Source: Donghicola mangrovi (GTDB lineage Bacteria > Pseudomonadota > Alphaproteobacteria > Rhodobacterales > Rhodobacteraceae). From it: DNA of 64,000 nt. The stretch spans positions 1-64,000 of the forward strand of contig NZ_JABCJE010000003.1 of the NCBI RefSeq assembly GCF_013377535.1, in the 5' to 3' direction. Of this stretch, positions 51,290 to 61,062 are shown one piece after another. A program made the position numbers and the translations under genes. The notes under the pieces were generated by a model that did no database searches, was not told the origin of the DNA, and worked only from the letters and a program-made list of their open reading frames with translations. Each line of letters opens with the position of its first letter. The first letter of the stretch is position 1.

Positions 51290-51778
51290 TTAGAATGCGG
51301 CGGTCGCGGTCGGCAGGATGACAGCGGCCTGAGTAATTTCTTCGACAACAAATGCGGCGCTGCCGAGCAGGGCGCAGCCGGTCATCAGGATGATGACGGC
51401 GGTGGTGAACAGGGTGACGTTCGCATCGCACAGGCCCAGGATCGGCAGCTTGAAGGGGGGAACGCCGTTCACTTCGTCCACCAGATGGCCGCCATAGATC
51501 GGGCGCATCGCAACCGCAGTCCAGAAGCCGCCATAGGCGCAGACCGACAGGATCGCGGCGATCCAGATGGGCCATGCGGTGTCACCGGCGGTCCAGATCA
51601 GGACCAGCGCCAGAATGGCGATATAGACGTAGGACATCACCTGCCAGACGCAGTGAAAGCGCGCGTGCGGGGTCCAGCTGGGGTTGAACCAGTGGGTTTT
51701 GTTCGAATCGAACAGGAAAGGGATCAGGCTGTAGCCGAGCGAAGAGATCGTCAGCAGAATTTTGGCTGCGAGTAGCAT
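51290..51778 (-). CDS. Small integral membrane protein (DUF6640-like)
   Basis: A 162-residue protein with four hydrophobic helices and the segment DSNKTHWFNPSWTPHARFHCVWQ, which recalls small membrane proteins annotated DUF6640. The ATG at 51778 is preceded by GGGAGGACC. It is the first gene of the hpaH-hpaI operon, just downstream of an IclR-type palindrome. A role in uptake of the same aromatic-derived acid is possible; none is proven. Confidence 0.7.
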   Translation of the reverse strand: MLLAAKILLTISSLGYSLIPFLFDSNKTHWFNPSWTPHARFHCVWQVMSYVYIAILALVLIWTAGDTAWPIWIAAILSVCAYGGFWTAVAMRPIYGGHLVDEVNGVPPFKLPILGLCDANVTLFTTAVIILMTGCALLGSAAFVVEEITQAAVILPTATAAF

Positions 51779-51828
51779 CTGGGGTCCTCCCAAGGGTGTG
51801 GAAATAGGTCCGCTCCTCAACGGATCGA

Positions 51829-51849
51829 GTGTATCGTAATATGGTACAC
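51829..51849. promoter_or_regulatory. Palindrome in front of the hpa operon (IclR site 1)
   Basis: TGTATC-N7-GGTACA with flanking GTG...CAC forms a 21-bp dyad with one mismatch, 51 bp before the first gene of the minus-strand operon. It matches the second site at 52879-52897 in half-site sequence and 7-nt spacing. Confidence 0.65.
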
Positions 51850-51961
51850 TGTATCATAAAATGAGCATGAGTCGCGAATCTGTCAAGCGCCCTCGCACGG
51901 GGTGCGGGGCGCTTGGCGGGGCATTTCCCGCAAATTCAACAGCTTGGGCGTTGTAAAATTC

Positions 51962-52726
51962 TTAGATCGAGGGGCCGAAACGGTCCTGGACCGCGCGGCG
52001 GAAGGACAGCAGCGCCGCCTTCAGATCTTCTTCGCGGCGCTTGAACCGCGCTGTCGGCATCGCGATCGAGATGGCCAATTTGCGGCCGCCGATCTCGGGT
52101 AGGGTGGTGGACATCGCGCAGGCATCGACGCCGTATTCCTCGCGATCGATGAACAGGCCGAACTCGGCAAAGGCTTCGACTTGGGCCAGCAAACGCTCGG
52201 GGTCGGTGATGGAGTGGCTGGTCATTGCGGGCATGCCTTTGGCGCGCAGCAGGGCCAGTGCTTCGTCGCGGGGCATCTGCGCCAGATGGGCTTTGCCGTT
52301 GGCGGTGCAGTGGATGGGATGTTCGCGCCCGACAAAGGAAATAACGCGAATATCCTCGTTCGAAGCGATCTGTTCGATCACAATCACCCGCCCGTCGTCC
52401 AAGGCCGTCAGGTCGATGTTGTCCCCGATTTGGGCGTGCAGCTCCTCCATCAGGGGCATCAGCAGGGTGCGGGCGTTCAGGTTCACCTTGGCCCCCAGAC
52501 GCGCCAGCTCCATGCCCAGAAACACGCCCTGATGGCCGGAATTCTTGGTCACCAGCCCCTCTTTGTTCAGGGCGCCGACCATGCGCTGGACGGTGGATCG
52601 GGCCAGTCCGGTGGCTTTGGCGATCTCTCCAAGGCTGCTGCCCTGATGGTCGGCAATCGCGCGCAACACGGCGATCGCCTTGGAAATCGACTGTCCGTCA
52701 CTGGCGCGGGGTTTTTCTTCGGCCAC
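51962..52726 (-). CDS. IclR-family transcriptional regulator
   Basis: A 254-residue IclR protein. The winged helix is SISKAIAVLRAIADHQGSSLGEIAKATGLARSTVQRMVGALNKEGLV; the effector domain has PIHCTANGKAHLAQMP and the YGVDACAMSTTLPE motif. A GTG start at 52726, with GGAG upstream, gives the standard length; an ATG-led frame extends 82 codons upstream. It lies between the hpa operon and the divergent Liv-type transporter, with matching palindromes in front of both, so it probably controls both. Confidence 0.88.
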   Translation of the reverse strand: MAEEKPRASDGQSISKAIAVLRAIADHQGSSLGEIAKATGLARSTVQRMVGALNKEGLVTKNSGHQGVFLGMELARLGAKVNLNARTLLMPLMEELHAQIGDNIDLTALDDGRVIVIEQIASNEDIRVISFVGREHPIHCTANGKAHLAQMPRDEALALLRAKGMPAMTSHSITDPERLLAQVEAFAEFGLFIDREEYGVDACAMSTTLPEIGGRKLAISIAMPTARFKRREEDLKAALLSFRRAVQDRFGPSI

Positions 52727-52878
52727 CTGCTTGCTCCATCCGGTCTGCGAAAAAGTCTTTGTCAAACAGCTACTCCCCCTTGGGCGCATCTTCAACGCCG
52801 CGCGGCGACGCACCGCGAATTGATTCATTTCGGGCAAGGCTATTGACACGAATCCAACCTTACCGCATTTTGGTATAG

Positions 52879-52897
52879 TGTATCGTATATTGATACA
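52879..52897. promoter_or_regulatory. Palindrome between iclR and the liv operon (IclR site 2)
   Basis: A perfect TGTATC-N7-GATACA dyad in the promoter gap between divergent iclR and the binding-protein gene, sharing half-site and spacing with the site at 51829. Confidence 0.65.
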
Positions 52898-52999
52898 AGC
52901 ACATTGCACCCCGACCGGACACGCGCCGGTGACCGCAGATCCACGCAAGGAGGAGCGCGTGGTTCCGGCCAAGGGAGGGGCGCATCAGGGAGGAATTTC

Positions 53000-54265
53000 A
53001 TGCTTTCACGACGTCGCCTTTTGAAGGGCGCGGCCGCCACTGGCGTGCTTGGCGCTGTTTCCAACTTTCCGCTGCCGGCCTATGCCAAGACCCGTCCGAT
53101 CAAGATCGGGTTCGTCACCCCGAAAACCGGCCCGCTCGCCATTTTCGCCGAGCCCGATGAATTTGTGCTGTCCCAGTTCCGCACCGCGCTTGCGGACGGG
53201 CTAGAGATCAACGGCGCCAAGCATCCCGTCGAATTCATCGTCAAGGACAGCCAGTCGAACTCGAACCGCGCGTCGTCGGCGGCGCAGGAACTGATCTTCG
53301 AGGACGAGGTGGACATCATCGCGGCATCCTCGACCCCCGACACCACGAACCCCGTCGCGGATCAGGCCGAGCTGAACGGCGTGCCCTGCATCACCAACGA
53401 CACCCCGTGGCAGCCGCATTTCTTTGGCCGTCAGGGCGATCCGAAGGTGGGTTTCGAATACACCTACCACTTCTTCTGGGGCCTCGAGGACGTCATTCAG
53501 GTGTTCATGTCCCTGTGGGACGCGGTCGGCACCAACAAGGTCGTGGGCGCGATGTGGCCCAACGATCCCGATGGCAATGGCTGGAGCCACCCCGAACTGG
53601 GCTTCCCCCCTGTGATGCAGCAGGCGGGCTACAAACTGGTCGATCCGGGCCGCTACCAGAACATGACCGACGATTTCAGCGCGCAGATTTCAGCGTTCAA
53701 GGAAGCAGGCGTCGAGATCATTTCGGGCGTGATGATCCCGCCGGATTTCACCACCTTCTGGACGCAGGCCGCACAGCAGGGCTTTAACCCCAAGGTCGTC
53801 AACGTCGCCAAGGCCAGCGAATTCCCGCAGGCGATGGCCGCGCTCGGGGACCGCGCCGATGGTCTGTCGGTCGAGGTCTGGTGGCACAAGTACTTCCCCT
53901 ACATGTCCAGCTTCAACGGCCAGAGCTGCGAGGCCCTGTCGGATGCCTATGAGGCCGCGACCGGCAAGCCGTGGACCATGCCCTTGGGGGCCAAGCACTC
54001 GCTGTTCGAGGTGGTCATCGACACCCTGCGCCGCACGCAGGATCTGGACAGCCCCGAAAGCATCGCCGAGGCGATCCGCACCACCGATCTGGCCACGGTC
54101 TTTGGTCCGGTGAACTTCCAGACCGGTCCGGTGCCCAACATCTCGAAAACGCCTGTTGCGGGCGGGCAGTGGCAGATCGAGGGCGACAAGCCCGTTCTGC
54201 ACATCGTCACCAACAGCCACACCCCGTCCATCGGTCTGACCGGTGCGATGAAGCCGATCGCCTGA
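53000..54265 (+). CDS. Liv-type ABC transporter substrate-binding protein
   Basis: A 421-residue periplasmic binding protein of the branched-chain amino acid/aromatic acid type (Peripla_BP_6). The Tat-like leader SRRRLLKGAAATGVLGAV ends near AYA-KT (about residue 29). IKIGFVTPKTGPLAIFAEPDEFV is the family N-terminus. The ATG at 53000 has GGGAGGA upstream. It would feed the LivFGHM genes that follow; given the IclR/hpa context an aromatic or dicarboxylic acid is more likely than leucine. Confidence 0.92.
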   Translation: MLSRRRLLKGAAATGVLGAVSNFPLPAYAKTRPIKIGFVTPKTGPLAIFAEPDEFVLSQFRTALADGLEINGAKHPVEFIVKDSQSNSNRASSAAQELIFEDEVDIIAASSTPDTTNPVADQAELNGVPCITNDTPWQPHFFGRQGDPKVGFEYTYHFFWGLEDVIQVFMSLWDAVGTNKVVGAMWPNDPDGNGWSHPELGFPPVMQQAGYKLVDPGRYQNMTDDFSAQISAFKEAGVEIISGVMIPPDFTTFWTQAAQQGFNPKVVNVAKASEFPQAMAALGDRADGLSVEVWWHKYFPYMSSFNGQSCEALSDAYEAATGKPWTMPLGAKHSLFEVVIDTLRRTQDLDSPESIAEAIRTTDLATVFGPVNFQTGPVPNISKTPVAGGQWQIEGDKPVLHIVTNSHTPSIGLTGAMKPIA

Positions 54266-54316
54266 TCGACCGGCGCGACCCTGCTGCGGGTCGCGCCCCT
54301 TGATGTGGAGGGAACC

Positions 54317-55051
54317 GTGCAACCACTTCTCAGCCTTAAAGGCGTTAACAAACAGTTCGGGGCGCTGACCGTTTCGGACAACATCACCTTTGATCTGCCA
54401 AAGGGGCAGGCCTTGGGGATCATCGGGCCGAACGGCGCCGGTAAATCGACCCTGTTCAACCTGATTGGCGGGGCGTTGCCGCCGTCCTCGGGGACCGTGT
54501 CGTTCAAGGGCGCGGATGTCACCCAACAGCCCGCGTCGGTGCGCTGCCGTGCGGGGATCGCGCGGTCGTTCCAGATCCCGCACCCCTTTGTCGGGATGAG
54601 CGTTTACGAAAACCTGCTGGTCGCGTCGTCCTTTGGCGGTTCGGGGCATCGCAACCCCAAAGAAGCCTGCCGCGAAATTCTGGATCGCACCGGCCTTTTG
54701 CACAAGGCGAACCGCCCCGCGGGCAGCCTGACCCTGCTGGAGCGCAAGCGACTGGAGCTGTCCCGCGCCTTGGCCACGGGGCCGGAACTGCTGCTGCTGG
54801 ATGAAATCGCCGGCGGCCTGACCGAGGCCGAATGCCACGAGCTGGTGGAAACCATCCAGGGCATTCATGCCAGCGGTGTCTCTATTATATGGATCGAACA
54901 CATCGTTCACGCGCTGCTGGCTGTGGTCGAGCGGCTGATCGTGATCGACTTTGGCAAGATCGTCGCCGAGGGCGAGCCCCGCGCAGTCATGTCTGATCCG
55001 TTTGTTCAGGAAATCTACATGGGGATCTCGGTCGATGACCAAGCTGCTTGA
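54317..55051 (+). CDS. livG: Liv-type ABC transporter ATPase (LivG-like)
   Basis: A 244-residue ABC ATPase of the LivG branch: GPNGAGKST P-loop, the signature region reads SLTLLERKRLELSRAL in place of LSGG, and Walker B is LLLLDEIAGGLTEAE. GTG at 54317 with GGAGGGA just upstream was chosen; an earlier GTG at 54305 overlaps that ribosome site. Overlaps livF by 17 bp. Confidence 0.9.
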   Translation: MQPLLSLKGVNKQFGALTVSDNITFDLPKGQALGIIGPNGAGKSTLFNLIGGALPPSSGTVSFKGADVTQQPASVRCRAGIARSFQIPHPFVGMSVYENLLVASSFGGSGHRNPKEACREILDRTGLLHKANRPAGSLTLLERKRLELSRALATGPELLLLDEIAGGLTEAECHELVETIQGIHASGVSIIWIEHIVHALLAVVERLIVIDFGKIVAEGEPRAVMSDPFVQEIYMGISVDDQAA

Positions 55052-55748
55052 GGTGTCCGGCCTGACCGCCCATTACGGCGACTTTCAGGCCCTATTCGGT
55101 GTCGATATGCAAGTCGAAGAGGGCGAGACCGTCGCCATCATCGGCTCGAACGGCGCCGGTAAATCCACGTTCCTGCGCACCCTGACCGGCCTGCGCCCGT
55201 CCAAGGGGCAGGAGATCCGGTTCTGCGGCCAGCAGATCGCGGGCCTGCCTGCGGACCAGATCCACAAGCTGGGTCTGGCCATGGTCCCCGAGGGGCGCCG
55301 CCTGTTCCGGTCCCTGTCGGTCGAGGAAAACCTGCTGATCGGGGCGGCTGGCAAACGCAAGGGGCCTTGGGACCTGAAGAAAATCTATGATCTCTTCCCC
55401 GATCTGGTGGCCAAGCGGAATAACCCCGGCACGGCCCTGTCCGGCGGTCAGCAGCAGATGGTGGCGATCGGGCGCGCGCTGATGTCGAACCCGTCCTTGC
55501 TGCTGTGCGACGAGATCAGTCTTGGCCTTGCGCCCAAGGTCATCAAGGACATCTACGAGGCCGTTCCGATGATCCGCGCCCAAGGGACTTCGATCCTGGT
55601 GGTCGAACAGGATGTCAGTCAGGCGCTGGCCGTGGCGGACCGCATCTATTGCTTCATGGAGGGGCGCGTGTCCCTGACGGGTACGCCCGACAGCCTGTCC
55701 AAAGAGCAGATCGCAAACGCATATTTCGGAATAGGGGAGGCCGCCTGA
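55035..55748 (+). CDS. livF: Liv-type ABC transporter ATPase (LivF-like)
   Basis: A 237-residue ABC ATPase of the LivF branch: GSNGAGKST P-loop, LSGGQQQMVAIGRALM signature and LLLCDEISLGLAPKV Walker B. It heterodimerises with the LivG-like ATPase. The ATG at 55035 lies inside the livG end; its stop overlaps the permease start (TGATG). Confidence 0.93.
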   Translation: MTKLLEVSGLTAHYGDFQALFGVDMQVEEGETVAIIGSNGAGKSTFLRTLTGLRPSKGQEIRFCGQQIAGLPADQIHKLGLAMVPEGRRLFRSLSVEENLLIGAAGKRKGPWDLKKIYDLFPDLVAKRNNPGTALSGGQQQMVAIGRALMSNPSLLLCDEISLGLAPKVIKDIYEAVPMIRAQGTSILVVEQDVSQALAVADRIYCFMEGRVSLTGTPDSLSKEQIANAYFGIGEAA

Positions 55749-56614
55749 TGGTCTGGATCAACTCGATCGTCCAAGGCGTGATGCTTGGCGGTCTATATGC
55801 ATTGTTCGCCGCGGGCCTGAGCCTGATGTTCGGCGTGATGCGGTTCGTGAACATCGCCCACGGGGATTTCATCGTGGTCGGGGCCTATCTGATCCTGACC
55901 TTTGTGGTCAGCTGGGGGCTAAGCCCCGTGCTCGGGGTCGGCATGGTTCTGGTACTGCTGGCGGTCGCTGGCTACATGAATCAGCGCCTGCTGCTGAACC
56001 GCGTCCTGGGCAAGGATATCCTGCCGCCGATCCTCGTGACCTTTGGCATGTCGATCATCATCCAGAACGGTCTGCTCGAGGTCTTTTCCGCCGACAGCCA
56101 AAAGCTGCAAACCGGCTGGCTGGAGACCACGAGCGTCCAGCTTGGCGACCAGTTCGCCGTGGGGCTGCTGCCGTTCCTGATGTTCATGACGGCGGTGGCG
56201 GTGATCGGTCTGCTGCAATTCGTGTTCTACAAGACGCCCTTGGGCCGGATGCTGCGCGCGACCTCGGATGATCCGGAAATCGTGCCACTAATGGGGGGCA
56301 ACAACGCGCATACCTTTGCTTTGGCGACTGGACTTGCTTCGCTGGTGGTCGGGGTCGCGGGCATCTGGCTGGCGATGAAGACCAACTTTGACCCTGCCGC
56401 CGGTCCAGCCCGTCTGCTGTTCGCGTTCGAGGCGGTGATCATCGGTGGCCTTGGCAACATCTGGGGCACGCTGCTGGGGGGGATTATCCTCGGGGTGGCG
56501 CAAACCGTCGGCGCGCAGGTGGATGCTGGCTACCAGATCCTTGCCGGACACCTTGCCTTCTTGCTGGTGCTGGTCATCCGCCCGACCGGCCTGTTCCCGA
56601 AAGTGAGCCATTAA
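55748..56614 (+). CDS. livH: Liv-type permease (LivH-like)
   Basis: A 288-residue membrane protein with about eight helices. It has the LivH start GVMLGGLYALFAAGLSLMFGVMRFVNIAHGDF and the ATPase-coupling segment TPLGRMLRATSDDPEIVPLMG. The ATG at 55748 overlaps the livF stop. Partner of livM, which starts 1 bp after its stop. Confidence 0.93.
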   Translation: MVWINSIVQGVMLGGLYALFAAGLSLMFGVMRFVNIAHGDFIVVGAYLILTFVVSWGLSPVLGVGMVLVLLAVAGYMNQRLLLNRVLGKDILPPILVTFGMSIIIQNGLLEVFSADSQKLQTGWLETTSVQLGDQFAVGLLPFLMFMTAVAVIGLLQFVFYKTPLGRMLRATSDDPEIVPLMGGNNAHTFALATGLASLVVGVAGIWLAMKTNFDPAAGPARLLFAFEAVIIGGLGNIWGTLLGGIILGVAQTVGAQVDAGYQILAGHLAFLLVLVIRPTGLFPKVSH

Positions 56615-56615
56615 C

Positions 56616-57620
56616 ATGACCATGATCGCACAAACCGGCGCGGCACCGCGTCTGCAAACCAGCCTGTCTGTCATCATCCTCGGGGCCACGCTGGCCGCGC
56701 TGGCGACCGCGCCCATGTGGGCAGGCCGCGCCGAATTGCGCCTGTTGATGGAGGCGCTGAGCTATCTGGCCTTGGCCCAGATGTGGAACCTGCTCGCGGG
56801 TTACACCGGTCTGGTGTCCGTGGGGCAGCAAGCGTTCGTGGGCCTTGGGGGCTACATGTTCTTTGGGCTGGCTATTTTCGGCGGGATGGGCGTGCTGCCC
56901 GCGTTGGGGTTGGCGGCCGTGGGCACCGCGATCATCGCGATCCCGACCGGCTGGTTGGCCTTCCGCCTGAACGGCGCCTACTTTGCCATCGGAACGTGGG
57001 TGATCGCCGAGGTCTTCCGTCTGGGCATGGCCCAGGTCGGCTCGCTTGGCGGTGGCTCGGGGATTTCGCTGCCCGTGGATGTGGCTCGCTCGCTGGCCGA
57101 TGGTCGGGCAGAGCGCGAGATGGCCATGTATTACATCGCCTTCGCCATCGGTGTGGCTTCGGTTGCACTGGTCTGGGGCTTGCTTCGGTCCCGTTGGGGT
57201 CTGGCGATGACCGCGATCCGCGACAGCGAACTGGCCGCCGAGACCGTGGGCGTCAGTACCCGCCGCCTGAAGTTCATGATCTATGTCCTGACAGCAGGCT
57301 TCACCGCGCTGGCCGGAGGGTTCCTGTTCCTGCAAAAGCTGCGGATCACGCCGGACGCGGCCTTTAGCGTGAATGACTGGACGGCCTTCGTGATCTTTAT
57401 CGTCGTCATCGGCGGCATCGGCACCATCGAGGGGCCGATCATCGGGACGGTTCTGTTCTTTGCCCTGCGTCAGGTCGCGGCGGATTGGGGGACGTGGTAC
57501 CTGATGCTGATGGGGGTCATCGCGATCTCGGTCATGCTGGTGGATAAACGCGGCATCTGGGGCCGGATCGAGAGCCTGACCGGTTGGCACCTGTTGCCGG
57601 TGAAACGTACCCTCGATTGA
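56616..57620 (+). CDS. livM: Liv-type permease (LivM-like)
   Basis: A 334-residue membrane permease with LAQMWNLLAGYTGLVSVGQQAFVGLGGYMFF and the coupling loop SRWGLAMTAIRDSELAAETVGVSTRRLK, typical of LivM. Last gene of the transporter operon; a terminator follows 29 bp later. Confidence 0.93.
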   Translation: MTMIAQTGAAPRLQTSLSVIILGATLAALATAPMWAGRAELRLLMEALSYLALAQMWNLLAGYTGLVSVGQQAFVGLGGYMFFGLAIFGGMGVLPALGLAAVGTAIIAIPTGWLAFRLNGAYFAIGTWVIAEVFRLGMAQVGSLGGGSGISLPVDVARSLADGRAEREMAMYYIAFAIGVASVALVWGLLRSRWGLAMTAIRDSELAAETVGVSTRRLKFMIYVLTAGFTALAGGFLFLQKLRITPDAAFSVNDWTAFVIFIVVIGGIGTIEGPIIGTVLFFALRQVAADWGTWYLMLMGVIAISVMLVDKRGIWGRIESLTGWHLLPVKRTLD

Positions 57621-57649
57621 GTCGCAATGCCCGTTGGACATTCGGAAAA

Positions 57650-57675
57650 CCCGCGCTGGACTGGCGCGGGTTTTT
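57650..57675 (+). terminator. Terminator after livM
   Basis: CCCGCGC and GCGCGGG pair over a 7-nt loop and are followed by TTTTT. Confidence 0.88.
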
Positions 57676-57913
57676 GCGTGGGCCCTGCGCGTATTGCCGC
57701 ATCATACGCGAATATGTAACCGGCGGGATTTCGCGAATTTCCCTTGGACCCCCTTGGATTGGGGGCCGTTGCGTAAATTCCCTCAGCAATTCGGCAATTT
57801 GCGCGGATAAAGATACATTCCAGCTGAACTATAAAAAGTATATATAGGAAAGGCGGTATATCCTGACCTGACGGATTTGCTAGCGTTTGCTCGATTTGAT
57901 CGAGGGCGAGTTC

Positions 57914-59989
57914 ATGACAGAGTCCGGTGGGGCTATCGGCCACAAAGTTATTCCACTCAAGAAATGGCTTTGGAATTCCTATATCAGCGCGGCGCTTATC
58001 CCGCTTTTGCTGATCGAATTGACCTTTCTGGGGATTTACTGGGGTACGGGCGAGTTCGTCTATGACAAGGGCGCCCAAGCGGTCACCGAGATGTCCCGCG
58101 ACGCCCTGTCCGATGCCGCTGGCCGCGAGGCGCAGACGATTTCGCGCCGCCTTGCCACGGTCGAGGCACTAACCAAGGTTTACGCCGATGCCACCGGCCA
58201 GTCGCTGGAGCGTGCCCCCGATGCCAGTGACGCCGAAAAGGCCCGCTATGCCTATGGGCCGGACGGGGTGTTTTACACGACCGAAAATAACGGGGGCTCG
58301 GCGGTCTATTTCAGCGGGATTGTGCCCGTCACTCTGGAAAAGCAGGACAAGGTCTGGCGCACCGCCCATCTGGACCCCTTGATGAAATCTATCGTCGAGG
58401 CCGATCCCCTGATCGCGCAGATTTACCTGAATACCTATGACAGCCTGAACCGGATTTATCCCTATTTAGATGTGCTGGAAATCTTTCCGCCGAAAATGGA
58501 TATCCCCAGCTATAACTTTTATTACGAGGCCGACGAGGTTCATAACCCCGAGGGCAAGGTCGTCTGGACCGACGCTTATATCGATCCGGCGGGGGCAGGG
58601 TGGATGGTGTCCTCTATCGCGCCGGTGAAATCCGCCGAGCGGCTCGAGGCCGTGGTCGGGATCGACATAACCATTTCGAACATCGTCGAGCAGGTTCTCG
58701 ACGTGTCCTTGGCGGGCGAAGGCTACGCGATGCTGGTGGGGCGCGACGGGACCATTCTGGCCTTGCCCCCGCAGGGCGAAAAGGATCTGGGCCTGACCGA
58801 ATTACTGGATCACCGCTATGACGAGGCCATTCTGGACGACACTTTTAAACCGTCCGAATTCAACATCTTTCGCCGCAGCGATCTGGGGGGGCTGGCGCTG
58901 GCGATGCAGGATGCCGAGAGTGGCGTCATGGACCTGCAACTCGAGCATCCGGTCATGGCCTCTTGGTCCACGGTTGCGGGGCCGGGGTGGAAGCTGATCG
59001 CCATCGCCAACTCTGACGTGCTGCTGCAGCCGTCGAACACCCTGCGCACGACCCTTGGGACGGTCAGCAAGATCATGTTGGCGGCGCTGGTCATCTTCTA
59101 CTCGATCTACTTTGCGGTGCTGTGGGGGCGGGCCTCCAAGATGAGCGCCTCGGTCGCGCAGCCGCTGGCCGAACTCGAATCCGACATGGCCGAGATTTCC
59201 GCAGGCGGCACGCTGGCCGCGCAGCGCGTCCACTCGGTCGAGGAATTGCAGAACGTGAACCGCCATCTGGTGAAGATGAGCGCCAAGCTTTCTGCGGCCT
59301 CGCGCGCCAAATCGGCTTTCTTGTCCGCCATGAGCCACGAATTGCGCACGCCCCTGAACGCGATCCTTGGCTACACGCAGCTGCTGCAAATGGCCGAAGG
59401 GCAAAAGATCGACGCCACCAAGATGGCCGATCTGGAGCAAATCTCGCGCTCTTCCACCGAACTCCTGCTGCTGGTCGAAGGGGTCATGGACCTGAGCCGG
59501 ATCGAGCAGGGGACCCTCGACACGTCCTTTGAGGCGGTGGATGTGGTGCCGCTGATCCGCCACGCCTTTGTCGCGCTGAAACCGCTGGCTGATGCCAAGG
59601 GCGTGACGTTTGACCTCGACGTGCCCCATGGTGGCGAGACCTTGGCCCTGACCGACGCAGGCGCATTGAAACGCATCCTGTCGCAGCTGATCTCGAACGC
59701 CATCAAGTACAACCGCGATGGCGGCAAGGTGACTGCGCGCCTGCGGGTGTCCGAGGATGACACCCTCTGGATCGATATTCAGGACACCGGAGTCGGCATC
59801 CCCGAGGAGCGCCAGCAAGACGTCTTTACCCCGTTCGAACGCATCGGCCACGAGAATAGCAGCGTGTCGGGGGCAGGGGTCGGCCTGTCTATCACCCGCC
59901 GCCTGATCGAGATGATACGCGGCCACCTGACCCTGACCAGCGAGGTGGGCAAAGGCTCGATCTTCTCGGTGCAGGTGCCGCGCCCGTAA
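57914..59989 (+). CDS. Membrane histidine kinase with double Cache sensor domain
   Basis: A 691-residue sensor kinase. TM helix 1 (about 21-44), a large periplasmic part (45-380) with the AWTDAYIDPAGAGWMVSSIAPV-like Cache pattern, TM helix 2 (about 385-405), a HAMP-like linker, HisKA with phospho-acceptor His475 (SHELRTPLNAILGY), and a HATPase with ISNAIKYNRDGG, DTGVGIP and GAGVGLSITRRL. No receiver domain is fused and no response regulator gene is adjacent, so the partner is elsewhere. Probably senses a small acid or amine in the periplasm. Confidence 0.92.
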   Translation: MTESGGAIGHKVIPLKKWLWNSYISAALIPLLLIELTFLGIYWGTGEFVYDKGAQAVTEMSRDALSDAAGREAQTISRRLATVEALTKVYADATGQSLERAPDASDAEKARYAYGPDGVFYTTENNGGSAVYFSGIVPVTLEKQDKVWRTAHLDPLMKSIVEADPLIAQIYLNTYDSLNRIYPYLDVLEIFPPKMDIPSYNFYYEADEVHNPEGKVVWTDAYIDPAGAGWMVSSIAPVKSAERLEAVVGIDITISNIVEQVLDVSLAGEGYAMLVGRDGTILALPPQGEKDLGLTELLDHRYDEAILDDTFKPSEFNIFRRSDLGGLALAMQDAESGVMDLQLEHPVMASWSTVAGPGWKLIAIANSDVLLQPSNTLRTTLGTVSKIMLAALVIFYSIYFAVLWGRASKMSASVAQPLAELESDMAEISAGGTLAAQRVHSVEELQNVNRHLVKMSAKLSAASRAKSAFLSAMSHELRTPLNAILGYTQLLQMAEGQKIDATKMADLEQISRSSTELLLLVEGVMDLSRIEQGTLDTSFEAVDVVPLIRHAFVALKPLADAKGVTFDLDVPHGGETLALTDAGALKRILSQLISNAIKYNRDGGKVTARLRVSEDDTLWIDIQDTGVGIPEERQQDVFTPFERIGHENSSVSGAGVGLSITRRLIEMIRGHLTLTSEVGKGSIFSVQVPRP

Positions 59990-60014
59990 GTGTATGACAC
60001 CTCAGACTCAGCGC

Positions 60015-60043
60015 ACCCCGTCCGGTCCTTCGGGCGGGGTTTG
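60015..60043 (+). terminator. Probable terminator after the histidine kinase gene
   Basis: ACCCCGTCCG and CGGGCGGGGT form an imperfect stem over GTCCTT, followed by only TTTG. The weak T-run lowers certainty. Confidence 0.6.
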
Positions 60044-60207
60044 CCTTTCACAACTGTTTGAAGGGGCGCCGCACACCCCCGAAAACAAGGCCTAGTTTGC
60101 GCTAACTTAACCTCAGCTACACATGTTGTGAAATAATCTTAAAATACTCTCCCTGAAAGCCCTGCTACATCCCCGCGACAAGCTGCATAGCGTTGTGGGA
60201 GGACAGC

Positions 60208-61062
60208 ATGACAGTAGATGACCGCGCACCTGCGCGTTCCAACGTTTCGTTGGCACGCCGTGCATGGAACATCCGGCGCAAAGCCCTGCAAATGGGTGAA
60301 GTGCAAGGCCAAGGCTACATCGGGCAGGCGCTCGGCATCGCGGATGTCTTGGCAGCTTCTTATTTTCACGCATTGGATTATCGCGCGGACGAACCCGAGT
60401 GGGAAGGCCGCGACCGTTTTCTTCTGTCGATCGGCCATTACGCGATCGCGCTTTATGCCGTTCTGATGGAAGCGGGCATTCTGCCCGAAGAGGAGCTGGA
60501 AACCTACGGGATGGATGACAGCCGTATGCCGATGTCGGGCATGGCGTCCTACACCCCCGGGATGGAAATCACCGGCGGTTCGCTGGGTCATGGCTTGGGC
60601 ATCGCAGTTGGGATGGCGATGGGTCTCAAGCGCAAGAAAAACCCCGCGTTCATCTATAACCTGATGTCGGACGGCGAACTTGGCGAAGGCTCCACCTGGG
60701 AAGCCGCCATGTCCGGCGCGCACCATAAGCTGGACAACCTGATCTGCCTCGTGGACTTCAACGACCAGCAGGCTGACGGTAAATCGACCGAGATGTTGTG
60801 CTCGGAGCCTTTGGGCGACAAGTGGTCGGCGTTCGGTTGGTTCACCCAGCGCGTCGACGGCAACGATCTGGACGCCGTCGTTGCGGCGATGGATGCGGCC
60901 CGTAACAGCGATCACAACGGCCCCCGCGTGATCATTTTCGACACCACCATGTGCAAGGGCGTGCCGTTCCTTGAGCAGCGCGAGATCACCCACTTTGTCC
61001 GCGTGGATGCTGATGAATGGGGCAAGGCTCTGGACGTTCTCGAAGAAGGAAAGCCCGCATGA
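60208..61062 (+). CDS. Transketolase, N-terminal (TPP-binding) subunit
   Basis: A 284-residue half-transketolase. GGSLGHGLGIAVGMAMGLK and the thiamine diphosphate motif SDGELGEGSTWEAAMSGAHHKLDNLICLVDFND are intact. GGGAGGAC precedes the ATG. The C-terminal half is a separate gene overlapping by 4 bp. Split transketolases often act on special keto-sugars; with an SDR and a TRAP transporter downstream, a role in uptake and breakdown of a sugar acid or unusual ketose is likely. Confidence 0.92.
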   Translation: MTVDDRAPARSNVSLARRAWNIRRKALQMGEVQGQGYIGQALGIADVLAASYFHALDYRADEPEWEGRDRFLLSIGHYAIALYAVLMEAGILPEEELETYGMDDSRMPMSGMASYTPGMEITGGSLGHGLGIAVGMAMGLKRKKNPAFIYNLMSDGELGEGSTWEAAMSGAHHKLDNLICLVDFNDQQADGKSTEMLCSEPLGDKWSAFGWFTQRVDGNDLDAVVAAMDAARNSDHNGPRVIIFDTTMCKGVPFLEQREITHFVRVDADEWGKALDVLEEGKPA

